The notes under the pieces are model-generated. The model was given only the letters and a program-made list of their open reading frames with translations. It did no database searches and was not told where the DNA came from. From Bacillus sp. FSL K6-3431 (GTDB taxonomy: Bacteria > Bacillota > Bacilli > Bacillales > Bacillaceae_C): a DNA stretch of 64,000 nucleotides. Location of the stretch: the NCBI RefSeq assembly GCF_038002605.1, contig NZ_JBBOCT010000001.1, forward strand, positions 2,294,001 to 2,358,000, written 5' to 3'. The first letter of the stretch is position 1. Each line of letters opens with the position of its first letter. Positions 46,164 to 54,829 of the stretch are shown in pieces. Both the position numbers and the translations under genes were made by a program.

Positions 46164-46311
46164 AAAAAGCGCAAGCGATCTGTTCAGACGTACAAATTGC
46201 TCCCACATGAAGTTAAGTGCGTTGTCGCCACGTCACGTTTAGGAGGTGGCACTAGTACATCCTGTACGTTGAAGCTAGAACATCAAAACTGCAAAACTTA
46301 TACTTATCTTG

Positions 46312-46347
46312 AAAAAAAGTTGACTCGATTATGAGTCAACTTTTTTT
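46312..46347 (+). terminator. Rho-independent terminator
   Basis: AAAAAAAGTTGACTC pairs perfectly with GAGTCAACTTTTTTT around a 6-nt loop, with a T-run on both strands. It ends the M14 peptidase transcript. Confidence 0.85.
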
Positions 46348-46394
46348 AAACCATATTTTTCATATAAGCTAATCGCTTTATGATTTGCTGTTTG

Positions 46395-46790
46395 CGTGGT
46401 TTTATCAGCCGCTCGCAACTATTGATTGGCCACTTGGTGTTCTTATGAAGCCTCTCGCGACTTTTTACTGGCCACTCGGCATTTTTATGAGCCGCTCACG
46501 ACTAATTACTGGCCGCTCAGCGTTTTTATGAGCCACACACAACTTTTTACTGGCCACTCAGCATTTTATGAGCCGCTCACGACTTTTTATTGGCCACTCG
46601 GCATTTTTATGAGCCGCTCGCGACTAGTTACTGGCCACTCGGCATTTTTATGAGTCTTTCACGACTAGTTACTGGCCACTCGGCATTTTTATGAGCCGCT
46701 CACGACTAGTTACTGGCCACTCGCCATTTTTATAAGCCACTCACGACTAGTTACTGGCCACTCGCCATTTTATAAGCCACTTACGACTTT
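46395..46790. repeat. 41-nt tandem repeat array, about 9.5 units
   Basis: Head-to-tail units of 40-41 nt: TGGCCACTCGGCAT, a T-run, ATGAGCCGCTC, then ACGACTAGTTAC. Units start near 46427, 46469, 46510, 46551, 46590, 46631, 46672, 46713 and 46754, with a degraded half unit before. The array ends exactly where the manA stop codon begins. The period is not a multiple of three, and the only frame through it is spurious. The same unit forms the array at 11345-11530. No unique spacers, so not CRISPR. Confidence 0.92.
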
Positions 46791-47735
46791 TTATACATGC
46801 GAAACAATCAACATTGCTTTGCCGTCTATTTCAAATTCACCGGAATTAGCTGGAATGATGAAATGCTCGCCTTTTGTGATAGGATATGTTTGTCCAGCTA
46901 AGGTTAATGTTCCCTCGCCATCTAACACACTGGCCAATAAAAATGGTGTAAATTCAAATTGTGCTTTTCCGTCAATATCCCATTTATAGACAGTAAAGTA
47001 CTCCGCTTCCACGAATTTTGTTATATCGGCACCTGGGATTGTGCTTTGCTCTGGAGTTGCCACTGCATCACGATGTGGAATTGTACTTACTGCTATCGAT
47101 TTATCTATATGTAGTTCACGTAATTTTCCATCTTGACCAACACGATCATAATCATATAGGCGGTAGGTTGTATCAGAACTTTGCTGCGTTTCAAGCACGA
47201 CGGTTCCTTCACCTAACGCATGAATTGTTCCACTTGGAACATAGAAAAAGTCCCCTGGTTTTATCTTCACTTTTCGCAATAATTGGTCCCATTCTCCTTT
47301 TTCAACCCGCTCTATAAATGCTTCTTTCGTATTAGCATTATGACCGAATATGATTTCCGCATCTTCGTCACAATCTACTATATACCAGCACTCTGTTTTT
47401 CCAAGTTCCCCATTTTCATGAAGGTCCGCGTATTCGTCATTTGGGTGAACCTGTACAGATAAATCTGTATTCGCATCTAAGATTTTTGTTAAAAGTGGAA
47501 ATACCTCCGTATCATAATTTCCGAATAATTCCGGTTGTTCTTCCCAAAGATCAATTAACGTTCTTCCGGTAAACTCTCCGTTCTTCACGATGGAAGGTCC
47601 ATTCGGATGTGCAGATATCGCCCAACATTCTCCAGTTAGATCAGATGGAATATCATACCCAAATTTTTCTTTCAGAGCAGTACCGCCCCAAATTCTTTCT
47701 TGAAATACTGGTTCTAAAAATAATGGTTGTTTCAT
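46791..47735 (-). CDS. manA: Mannose-6-phosphate isomerase, class I
   Basis: A 314-residue cupin-fold zinc enzyme interconverting mannose 6-phosphate and fructose 6-phosphate. The N-terminal block LEPVFQERIWGGTALKEKFG is typical, the zinc ligands are in LSVQVHPNDEYAD near residue 97 and in FFYVPSGTIHALGEG near 165, and ETQQSSDTTYRLYDYDR near 185 is a class I hallmark. The ATG at 47733-47735 has AAAGG 9 nt upstream; an earlier ATG overlaps that ribosome binding site. It would complete use of mannose released by the mannoside operon at 7466-15584, after phosphorylation by a kinase or PTS not seen here. Confidence 0.95.
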   Translation of the reverse strand: MKQPLFLEPVFQERIWGGTALKEKFGYDIPSDLTGECWAISAHPNGPSIVKNGEFTGRTLIDLWEEQPELFGNYDTEVFPLLTKILDANTDLSVQVHPNDEYADLHENGELGKTECWYIVDCDEDAEIIFGHNANTKEAFIERVEKGEWDQLLRKVKIKPGDFFYVPSGTIHALGEGTVVLETQQSSDTTYRLYDYDRVGQDGKLRELHIDKSIAVSTIPHRDAVATPEQSTIPGADITKFVEAEYFTVYKWDIDGKAQFEFTPFLLASVLDGEGTLTLAGQTYPITKGEHFIIPANSGEFEIDGKAMLIVSHV

Positions 47736-47786
47736 TTCTATCATCCTTTCAATGCATATCTAACCTATCTCATATTTTAACTCACT

Positions 47787-48278
47787 TTAACTTCTATTCA
47801 TATGTTGCTGTTGTTTTTTCTTTATGTATATAAGGCCAAATAAGGCGAGCAGTGCGCCAATAGAATCTAGTCCAACATCAAAAATAGCACCTGTACGATC
47901 CGGTAAAAACGCCTGATGGATTTCATCAGTTATAGCGTAAATTGTTGTAAGCAACCAAGCCAACCACAACTTTTTTTGTTCAAAACCGTTATAAAATAAA
48001 ATGGCAAGAAGTCCGTATGCACTTAAATGAACGAATTTCCGAAAAACCACATTAACAAATACAGCCTGACTATCTGTAAGTTGAAAAAGCTGCTGAATGA
48101 GGATTCCGGTATTACCTCCCGTTGCGGAAGGAGATGAGGCAGCTAAATAAATAGCAACACACCAAATAATTGCAACTGCTAACCAAAGGTATTTTTTGTT
48201 TATTTTATGTTCACCTACTTTTCTGAGAATATAGTGGGCCCCCTTTGGGTTTTCTAATTCCAATGTTGTTTTGTACAA
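47787..48278 (-). CDS. VanZ-family membrane protein
   Basis: A 163-residue membrane protein of the VanZ family, of unclear function. The hallmarks are FRKFVHLSAYGLLAILFYNG near residues 85-104 and AITDEIHQAFLPDRTGAIFD near 118-137, with helices near 30-48, 88-102, 108-124 and 140-155. The TTG start at 48276-48278 is doubtful: there is no clear ribosome binding site, and the first 25 residues do not look like the family. Translation may begin nearer 48205, where an AGGTGA is present but no normal start codon follows. It is a single gene, 51 nt upstream of manA. Confidence 0.8.
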   Translation of the reverse strand: MYKTTLELENPKGAHYILRKVGEHKINKKYLWLAVAIIWCVAIYLAASSPSATGGNTGILIQQLFQLTDSQAVFVNVVFRKFVHLSAYGLLAILFYNGFEQKKLWLAWLLTTIYAITDEIHQAFLPDRTGAIFDVGLDSIGALLALFGLIYIKKKQQQHMNRS

Positions 48279-48852
48279 TTACTTTAAAAGGTCTATCCAT
48301 GGATCCATATAGAGTTCCTCTTAGACAAGGATAATCTAATATTAACATTTCTTGCAAATAAAACTCTACCTTTGCAGCGCCTATCCCCCAATATCTCATA
48401 TCAATTTTCTTTCGATTTTTCACTGTTTGCTCCGAAGCTCATCTGATTAGCGGTCTGCACAGCGCCCAAACATACGGATAAATTGATTTACTTGAATTGG
48501 TGTCCTCTTTTTCTAACATATTTCATACTCCATCTCACGTTGATGAATAATACTACTAGTCTTATAAAAAAGGCATTATGCCTTTTATTCTATTTATTGA
48601 AAGTAGTTCTGTCTATACGGAATATAGCTTCTACCTACATTATTTAATGGAATCCTAATTGAGCTTACCAAAAATAAAAAAAGCCTATAAAACATGTTAT
48701 TTATTTACCTTATTAGTACGAAAAGGATTAGTCTCAGTATTGATATTCCGATCTTGGGTATTATGTTGACAATTAAACTGAAAACATTAAAAAAAAGATA
48801 GGGTCAAATCGAATAGCACTTTTATTTTTAAAACTTTCAAAAAAGAGGTAAG
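48279..48852. other. Intergenic region before the SLAP gene
   Basis: 574 nt, AT-rich. It contains a small terminator hairpin (48568-48586) and a TTGACA at 48768-48773 that could be a -35 for the downstream genes, but no clear -10. A 70-codon minus-strand frame overlapping the VanZ start matches no family I know. Confidence 0.4.
48568..48586. terminator. Small terminator hairpin
   Basis: AAAAGGCAT / ATGCCTTTT with minimal loop, flanked by A and T runs. Short but suitable as a weak terminator on either strand. Confidence 0.45.
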
Positions 48853-48927
48853 ATGAGGATGAAGACAAAACATAGGACCATTTCCATTCTGGATCCCATT
48901 TTTAGGTGGTGGATCAATCATGCATAA
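48853..48927 (+). CDS. Possible 24-residue leader peptide upstream of the SLAP gene
   Basis: A 24-codon frame beginning MRMKTKHRTISILDPIFRWW behind AAAGAGGTAAG. Its stop TAA lies inside the first codons of the SLAP gene, an 8-nt overlap. It has a better ribosome binding site than many genes here and no similarity that I recognise. It could be a translated leader that couples into the SLAP gene, or chance. Confidence 0.35.
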   Translation: MRMKTKHRTISILDPIFRWWINHA

Positions 48928-49312
48928 ATATCAACTACAATTTCAGTCTGTTTGGGAACAAACAATGTCCGATGATCAAAAAAAGAAATTCGCTCGTATC
49001 GTCTCTTCTCTTCCTTTTGTAGAAAACCAATTAACAACTAAATCAGTGATCGCAAACTATAAAGAAAATGGTGGGTTCGTTGTAACTGTTTTACTTAATA
49101 ACGGTTATCCACATTCTTTTGAAATCCATCAAGCCTTCGTAAAAGTTACAAACTCAGATAATGTTTTAATAGCTGAAGGAAGATTCAAACCCGGACTTAC
49201 TATTGATCGACATTGTTCACAGCCATGGTCATTTGTTTTTTCAAAAGAAATGGTACTACATCCAAACGGAGCGTTATATCAAGTTAATGTGGAGGTTTTT
49301 ACTAATGATTAA
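48920..49312 (+). CDS. SLAP-domain protein
   Basis: A 130-residue soluble protein consisting of one SLAP domain, a family found in Bacillaceae proteins linked to S-layer/accessory secretion and otherwise poorly understood. The pattern FQSVWEQTMSDDQKKKF near residues 8-24, GGFVVTVLLNNGYPHSFEI near 51-69, GRFKPGLTIDRHCSQPWSFV near 87-106 and FSKEMVLHPNGALY near 107-120 fits the family well. The start has GGTGGTGG 7 nt upstream. It overlaps the phosphatase gene by 8 nt, so the two are made together. There is no signal peptide. Confidence 0.78.
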   Translation: MHKYQLQFQSVWEQTMSDDQKKKFARIVSSLPFVENQLTTKSVIANYKENGGFVVTVLLNNGYPHSFEIHQAFVKVTNSDNVLIAEGRFKPGLTIDRHCSQPWSFVFSKEMVLHPNGALYQVNVEVFTND

Positions 49313-49763
49313 TGTACTTTTTGTTTGTCTAGGAAACATATGCCGCTCACCAATGGCAGAAGCAATGTTCAAGGATATGGTGAAAAAAGAAGGACTAGAG
49401 GAGCAGATTTCTACTGATTCTGCAGGTACTGGAGATTGGCATATCGGTTCTCCCCCTCATAAAGGAACATTAAGTAAACTGAGTGAATACGGAATCAATG
49501 CTGAGGGGCTCGTTGGGAGACAGTTTGCGAGTGAAGACTTTGAAAAATTTGATTACATCGTCGGGATGGACGAAAGTAATATCCGCAATATGTACGAAAT
49601 ACTCGGCCAGCCAAAACATCCAAAAATCTTTCGCTTGCTAGATCTAACAGATCATAAATCTGATGTTCCTGACCCTTATTATACTGGTGATTTTCAGGAA
49701 ACGTATGACCTTGTTGGCGAGGGCTGTAGAGTATTGCTAGAAAAAATAAAAGAAGAATTATAA
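49305..49763 (+). CDS. Low-molecular-weight protein tyrosine phosphatase
   Basis: A 152-residue phosphatase. The P-loop VCLGNICRSPMAEAMF (Cys and Arg of CX5R near residues 8-14) is complete, and the acid aspartate loop is SDVPDPYYTGDF near 120. It most resembles Bacillus YfkJ-type enzymes that dephosphorylate phosphotyrosine or phosphoarginine-type residues; which is not decided by sequence. The ATG at 49305 is chosen because GGAGG lies 9 nt upstream; a longer frame runs through the SLAP gene. It is followed by a terminator. Confidence 0.92.
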   Translation: MINVLFVCLGNICRSPMAEAMFKDMVKKEGLEEQISTDSAGTGDWHIGSPPHKGTLSKLSEYGINAEGLVGRQFASEDFEKFDYIVGMDESNIRNMYEILGQPKHPKIFRLLDLTDHKSDVPDPYYTGDFQETYDLVGEGCRVLLEKIKEEL

Positions 49764-49840
49764 TATGAAATCATGCTGCATCTGATAAACATGGAATCAC
49801 GAGTCACTCTTGAGGTTATACGCGTTTTTGGTAAAAAAAT

Positions 49841-49880
49841 AAAAGCATGGGCTGATTTTCGAAGGCAGCCATGCTTTTTT
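49841..49880 (+). terminator. Rho-independent terminator
   Basis: AAAAGCATGGGCTG pairs with CAGCCATGCTTTTTT with one bulged G, followed by a T-run. It lies between convergent genes (phosphatase and GH172) and may serve both. Confidence 0.8.
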
Positions 49881-49912
49881 TGATTTGGGCGTTTTATAGC
49901 AGCTAAACCATC

Positions 49913-51037
49913 TTACTTTCTCTGTTCATTCCCCCATAATTTGCTTCCGTTCCCCATTGCTCTTCTCCATTCATGACGCCATTTGTGTACATCAGCTACT
50001 GTAATTTCCGGCATATTTTGACGATGTATCTTGCTAGGTATAGGTGGGAATATCTTATGTGGCTCTGTTTGATACCAATAAGATACTGTACTTAGATCTA
50101 ATGTCAGGTTATTATCATGTCCATGTTCTATACTGGCGCGTAATGATTTATTAAAATAAATAGGATCTTCTAGAAGAAATCTGTAACAGTGTGTTCTTCC
50201 CATCCATCCGAGTTTATCGGGAACTCTGGCATATCCAAAGTATGGATGAAGGTAAAGTTCATTTGGACACCAGGAACTGTTAAAAAAGTCCTCTGTCCCT
50301 GTTCCATGTAAAGATCCTGGCCATGTTTCTCCATCAACCATAAACATATCGTCCCCTTCTCCATACCACATTGGACCAGGGCTATCTACATAATAATTCA
50401 CACCAACAAAATGGCCTGTTCCTTCAATATCTGCAAATAGATAATTATGCTCATCTGTTTTATTATTCCCTTGTGGCCCTACAACACCCCATTCAGTCTC
50501 ACCCGCTTTAGGATTTACTCCTGTTAACTCCTTGTTCCACCATGCATGAAAACGTCCTGCTGATTGTGGCATTGACGGATGAACCTCATAATCAATGTAA
50601 AAATAGAAACTATCAATGTTTACATCCGCTTGATTTTCAATTGTAATTCTTGCTCCATTTCCGAAAGGCATTGGAAAATAACAATTTAAAGCTTTACCTG
50701 CTGCTGGTGCCGCAGCCAATGGAAGTGAAATGAAGTTGTATTCCTCTCCCCACCCTTGTCCAAAAAAGTCACCGATGGGAGACTCAACACTAGGATTCTC
50801 TTCGCCATCCCAATACATCCTTATTATTGCATTCCGGCGAATAAAAGGATCTAGAGTAGCAATCGTTATCCATATATGCTTAACAATACCCGCGCCATTA
50901 ATATTAGCAATCTCAGAAATTTCTCCAGACTCTATGACAATTTTATCTGAATTTCCTCCAGTTTTATCATAACTAGAAACACGTTTAGTTTTTATATCCG
51001 CTTTTATCTGATAAATATTACCTAATGGTCCTAACAT
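49913..51037 (-). CDS. GH172 (DUF2961) glycoside hydrolase
   Basis: A 374-residue protein of family DUF2961, now GH172, whose known members act on alpha-D-fructofuranosides, difructose anhydrides or alpha-D-arabinofuranosides. IWITIATLDPFIRRNAIIRM near residues 54-73, SPIGDFFGQGWGEEYNF near 85, and the highly conserved LHGTGTEDFFNSSW near 239 with its glutamate define the family. There is no signal peptide, so it acts on imported material. It is the last gene of an importer operon and has a paralogue at 55840. The start has GAGGTG upstream. Confidence 0.88.
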   Translation of the reverse strand: MLGPLGNIYQIKADIKTKRVSSYDKTGGNSDKIVIESGEISEIANINGAGIVKHIWITIATLDPFIRRNAIIRMYWDGEENPSVESPIGDFFGQGWGEEYNFISLPLAAAPAAGKALNCYFPMPFGNGARITIENQADVNIDSFYFYIDYEVHPSMPQSAGRFHAWWNKELTGVNPKAGETEWGVVGPQGNNKTDEHNYLFADIEGTGHFVGVNYYVDSPGPMWYGEGDDMFMVDGETWPGSLHGTGTEDFFNSSWCPNELYLHPYFGYARVPDKLGWMGRTHCYRFLLEDPIYFNKSLRASIEHGHDNNLTLDLSTVSYWYQTEPHKIFPPIPSKIHRQNMPEITVADVHKWRHEWRRAMGNGSKLWGNEQRK

Positions 51038-51077
51038 ATCGCTACACCTCTTTTAATTTTTTTAATATCATCTCTGC

Positions 51078-51959
51078 TTACCCTTTAATACCAGTCATCG
51101 CAATCCCCTCAATGAAGTATCGTTGTCCCATAAAAAACACAATAATAACAGGCAAGGTTACAAACGTAGCAGCTGCCATTAAAATCGGCCAACTTTGTAC
51201 ATACTGCCCGGCTGCCAATGAAGCAATAGCTAAAGGGAGTGTTTTCATAGAATCACTACTTATTACTAGTAATGGAAATAAAAAGTCATTCCATGCACCT
51301 ACAAAGGTAAATATCCCCAATGCTGATAAAGCTGGCTTACTAATAGGGAGAACAATTTGAAAAAAAATTCTAGCTTCTCCAGCACCGTCAATCCTCGCCG
51401 CATCCAAAAAATCATCTGGAATATTTAACATAAACTGTCTCATAATGAATATCCCAAATGCTGTTGCTAAACCTGGTGCGATCAAACCATAATAAGTATC
51501 TAAAAAACCTATATTTTTTAAAATTAGATATACTGGTATCATTGTAACTTGTCCAGGAATCATCATTGTCGAAAGGAGTAAAAGAAAGAGTAGTTCCCTT
51601 CCTCGAAACCTAAATTTTGCGAATGCATAACCCGCCATACTATTGAATAATAAACTAAATATCATAATTGTTGATGTAATAAAAACACTATTAAATATAT
51701 ATCTACTGAAATCAGCGATCTTCCATGCCTCTATATAATTATGCCACTGCATATCTTCTGGTAACCATGTAATTGGAATTGTAAATACGGTTTGATCCGT
51801 TTTTAATGAGGTTAATATCATCCAAATAAATGGTATTAACATCGTAAACGCTCCCAGAAATACAATAATAACGACTGTTAACCTTATTGGTATACGTAGC
51901 GATTGTACTAAACTTTTCTTTTGCACACTTTCTTCAGAATTAGTATCAGAAGCCATCAA
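51078..51959 (-). CDS. Carbohydrate ABC transporter permease, MalG-type
   Basis: A 293-residue CUT1 permease. Helix 1 is VVIIVFLGAFTMLIPFIWMI followed by LTSLKTDQ. The EAA loop is LDAARIDGAGEARIFFQIVLP near residues 180-200, and the protein ends YFIEGIAMTGIKG. It lies 44 nt after the MalF-type permease gene and 40 nt before the GH172 gene, so the importer and the hydrolase form one operon. No ATPase is encoded nearby. Confidence 0.93.
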   Translation of the reverse strand: MMASDTNSEESVQKKSLVQSLRIPIRLTVVIIVFLGAFTMLIPFIWMILTSLKTDQTVFTIPITWLPEDMQWHNYIEAWKIADFSRYIFNSVFITSTIMIFSLLFNSMAGYAFAKFRFRGRELLFLLLLSTMMIPGQVTMIPVYLILKNIGFLDTYYGLIAPGLATAFGIFIMRQFMLNIPDDFLDAARIDGAGEARIFFQIVLPISKPALSALGIFTFVGAWNDFLFPLLVISSDSMKTLPLAIASLAAGQYVQSWPILMAAATFVTLPVIIVFFMGQRYFIEGIAMTGIKG

Positions 51960-52003
51960 AGAAACCCCCTATTGTTTAATTACTATAATTATCTTGTATA
52001 TTA

Positions 52004-52933
52004 TTAGTAATGTACTCTACCCATAAATCTGTATTGAATCAGAGTAATTGCCAGAATTATTAAAAATAAGATCATTGATAAAGCAGACGCATAACCAAAT
52101 ATCAACTCTTTAAATGCCTTTTGATAAATATAAAATACAATAGCATATGTGGATTGTGCTGGGCCTCCACCAGTAATAATGAAAATTTGATCAAAAATTT
52201 GAAATCCACCTATAACTCCCATCGTACAAACAAAAAAAGTCGTTGGTATTAAAAGGGGCCATGTAATAAATCGAAATTTTTGAAGTGAATTTGCACCATC
52301 CATTTCTGCTGCTTCATAATAACTTTTATCAATCCCCTGTAATCCTGCTAAGTAGATAACCATATTAAAACCTATCGCTTTCCAAACTCCAATGATAATT
52401 AACATTGGCATTGCTAACTTTGGATCACCAAAAAATTGTTGATTGGAAATCCCAAACGTTGATAACCACTCATTAATTGGGCCAAACTGTGGATTAAAAA
52501 GCCACATCCATACAAAAGCTACTGCTACCATCGAAACAATAGTAGGTAGAAAATATGTAGCTCTAATAATATTTTTAAATGGAAACCATTTCTTATTTAA
52601 TACAATTGCAATTGCTAATGAAATAACTACTGCTGGAACTAACGATCCGAATACATAATACACCGTTACAAGGAGTGACTTTATGAATAATTCGTCCTCT
52701 AATAAGTAAGCGAAGTTTTCTAAACCTACAAATTTAGCTGGATTCAATGCATCGTAGTTAAAAAAGCTCAATCCCAAACCTGCTACTGCAGGTATAGCAA
52801 CAAAAATAAGAACTATTGTAATAGCTGGAGCCATAAATAACCATGGTGCAATATTTCTCGATGTTAATTTTCTTTTTCTATTTACCACTTTTATTAAATC
52901 AACAGAGGTTATTCCTTTATTCATTTCTGACAT
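52004..52933 (-). CDS. Carbohydrate ABC transporter permease, MalF/UgpA-type
   Basis: A 309-residue CUT1 permease. APWLFMAPAITIVLIFVAIP is helix 1, followed by LGLSFFNYDALNPAKFVGLE. The EAA loop reads YEAAEMDGANSLQKFRFITWP near residues 200-220. The ATG at 52931-52933 is chosen because AGGGG lies 8 nt upstream; a GTG three codons earlier overlaps it. It is separated from the binding-protein gene by a perfect hairpin. It belongs to the GH172-linked importer. Confidence 0.93.
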   Translation of the reverse strand: MSEMNKGITSVDLIKVVNRKRKLTSRNIAPWLFMAPAITIVLIFVAIPAVAGLGLSFFNYDALNPAKFVGLENFAYLLEDELFIKSLLVTVYYVFGSLVPAVVISLAIAIVLNKKWFPFKNIIRATYFLPTIVSMVAVAFVWMWLFNPQFGPINEWLSTFGISNQQFFGDPKLAMPMLIIIGVWKAIGFNMVIYLAGLQGIDKSYYEAAEMDGANSLQKFRFITWPLLIPTTFFVCTMGVIGGFQIFDQIFIITGGGPAQSTYAIVFYIYQKAFKELIFGYASALSMILFLIILAITLIQYRFMGRVHY

Positions 52934-52983
52934 TTGCTTCACCCCTAACTATTAATTTCTCATAATGTATGATATTTCCGTAA

Positions 52984-53017
52984 TGTACAGCACAAGAAGT
53001 TATCCTTGTGCTGTACA
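52984..53017 (-). terminator. Intercistronic hairpin after the binding-protein gene
   Basis: Perfect 13-bp inverted repeat TGTACAGCACAAG / CTTGTGCTGTACA with an 8-nt loop, 8 nt after the binding-protein stop on the minus strand. No U-run follows, so it is more likely a stabiliser or processing barrier than a terminator. Confidence 0.7.
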
Positions 53018-53025
53018 AGTACTTC

Positions 53026-54360
53026 CTACTTTTGTTGCTGTTTTATCGACTTATTGATATTTTTTGTAGCTTTTTCTAGTGCCTCTTTTGGTGTAACTTT
53101 TGAACCTTCTACCAATACAGATTGAATCGCATTATCAACTTCCGGCCCATAAATAGATGTATAAGGACCTATCCATTCTTGGGTATCCCACTCGTTTTCA
53201 AATGTATCGATAATCCATGCACCTTTATCTTCAAATTCTTCGGCGTCCATTCCTGGAATGTCTTTGAATCCCGTCACATTCTTAAATTCGTCACTTTGCA
53301 CTGCTGAATATCTAGCTGGAGGTGCAACCCACAAAGTTTGCCAATACTTAGTTAATGCCTCTTTCGATGATAAATATTCAGCTAGCTTATATGCGGCATC
53401 TGGCTGTTTTGAATCATTATTTACTCCCCAGAGAACGGATCGAGCAGTGACTACCTTCCTTTCTCCTGCTGGAAAACTAGTAGCTTTGAATTTTAAATCT
53501 GGTGCAGCTTTAGTAATGGATGGGGAGATCCAAGAACCCTCAATAAACATAGCTGCTTTTCCCGTTTGAAAGTATACATCTGGTCCAATTTGTCCCATTT
53601 CGGATTGATAAGGAGTTAAATTGAAGTCGACCATTAACTGCTTCCAATATTCTAACGCCTTAATTGATTCATCAGAATCGACCGTTGATGTTTGCTTGTC
53701 TTCACTCCATAAAGATCCACCAAATGCCATGACATAATTACTAAAAGTAAAGGAATTCCATGCTTGTACTAAACCATATCGCTCAATTTTGTCTCCATTT
53801 TTTTTCGTTAACTTTTCAGCATCTTTTAACATTTGATCTAATGTATAATCGTGATCAGGTTCTTTTAACCCAGCTTCCTTAAAGGCGGCCGGGTCAAAAT
53901 ATAAAGTCAACAAAGCTTCATCTTGTGGAAGTCCATATGTTTTTCCATCTTCTGTAGCTATATCCCATACAGTTTTTACAAAGTCATCTTTATCTAGAGC
54001 CGACTTAGTAATATAGTCATCTAAAGGCAATAACATCCCTTTAGATAATAGCTGAGGTAATCCATCTCCTCCCACCCTCATTACATCAGGAGCATTTCCT
54101 CCAGCTGCCAATGTGATCAATTTTTCTTGATATTTTGTATAGTTATTAAAAACTACTTTAATATCAGGGTTTTGCTTTTCAAATTCCGGTATATATATAT
54201 CTTTATATAGAGCGTCTTCCCAAGGCATCCCCCAAACTGACATGCTAATTTTGGTTTTCCCACTATCACTGTCTCCTGAAGCTTTATCATCAGAACTACA
54301 CCCTGCGATTAACGCCATGACCAAAAGAAGCATCAGTCCTATATTATATTTAGCTTTCAT
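53026..54360 (-). CDS. Sugar-binding lipoprotein of the GH172-linked importer
   Basis: A 444-residue family 1 extracellular solute-binding protein. The start ATG at 54358-54360 has AAGGAGG 6 nt upstream; a longer frame to 54441 has no ribosome binding site. The signal MKAKYNIGLMLLLVMALI leads to lipobox IAGC, then SSDDKASGD. The mature domain opens KISMSVWGMPWEDALYKDI, and IEGSWISPSITKAAPDLKF near residue 285 is typical. It captures the substrate for the two permeases. A LacI-type operator lies 410 nt upstream in the long leader, linking it to the regulon at 57718-59997. Confidence 0.92.
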   Translation of the reverse strand: MKAKYNIGLMLLLVMALIAGCSSDDKASGDSDSGKTKISMSVWGMPWEDALYKDIYIPEFEKQNPDIKVVFNNYTKYQEKLITLAAGGNAPDVMRVGGDGLPQLLSKGMLLPLDDYITKSALDKDDFVKTVWDIATEDGKTYGLPQDEALLTLYFDPAAFKEAGLKEPDHDYTLDQMLKDAEKLTKKNGDKIERYGLVQAWNSFTFSNYVMAFGGSLWSEDKQTSTVDSDESIKALEYWKQLMVDFNLTPYQSEMGQIGPDVYFQTGKAAMFIEGSWISPSITKAAPDLKFKATSFPAGERKVVTARSVLWGVNNDSKQPDAAYKLAEYLSSKEALTKYWQTLWVAPPARYSAVQSDEFKNVTGFKDIPGMDAEEFEDKGAWIIDTFENEWDTQEWIGPYTSIYGPEVDNAIQSVLVEGSKVTPKEALEKATKNINKSIKQQQK

Positions 54361-54769
54361 GTTTATCCTCCTTGGAATGATTCGTCTAGTGAAAAGTTGT
54401 GGTATTAAATCTAGATGATGTGGTTTTTCATTGCAAAACAACCTTAACCTTAATTTTCAGCAGTAAGTTATCACACAATGTTGTAAGAGTTCGTAGATGA
54501 TCTTGAGGAAATACTTCGTTGCTATTCGCCATATTAAAGTTTGTGGTTTTTTAATGGCGAGAACAAATGCTATGCAGCAGATTAAATAATTGATCCCCTA
54601 TGGTGTTTGTAATTTTTTCTCATTATTTTTCTAAATTACTGTCACCTCCATTTGGTAAATTAAACACATATTTATTAATAAACTAGGAACTTCTAATAAA
54701 CCATATCCTCAATTAACCCCCTCCTTTTTTGAGGAATTCTGTTTAGGCGAGTATACCGGTACATAATAG

Positions 54770-54781
54770 GTAATCGTTTAC
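54770..54781. promoter_or_regulatory. LacI-type operator 1 (importer/GH172 operon)
   Basis: GTAATCGTTTAC, followed by ACAC. Identical in its 12-bp core to four more sites near the lacI and kinase genes. It overlaps the likely promoter of the importer operon. Confidence 0.75.
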
Positions 54782-54790
54782 ACACAGTTT

Positions 54791-54829
54791 AAATAAATGA
54801 GTAAAAATAATATTAATACTCATTTATTT
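54791..54829 (-). terminator. Terminator-like hairpin after the SDR gene
   Basis: Perfect 13-bp inverted repeat AAATAAATGAGTA / TACTCATTTATTT around a 13-nt AT-rich loop, 127 nt after the SDR stop. AT-rich and without a clean U-run, so moderately strong. Confidence 0.55.

Noticed and set aside
46426-46653. Open frame of 75 codons through the tandem repeat
   Set aside because: It arises from the 41-nt repeat read in shifting frames; no ribosome binding site and no family similarity.
46395-46790. CRISPR array
   Set aside because: Units are contiguous with no unique spacers, the period is constant at about 41 nt, and no cas genes are present.
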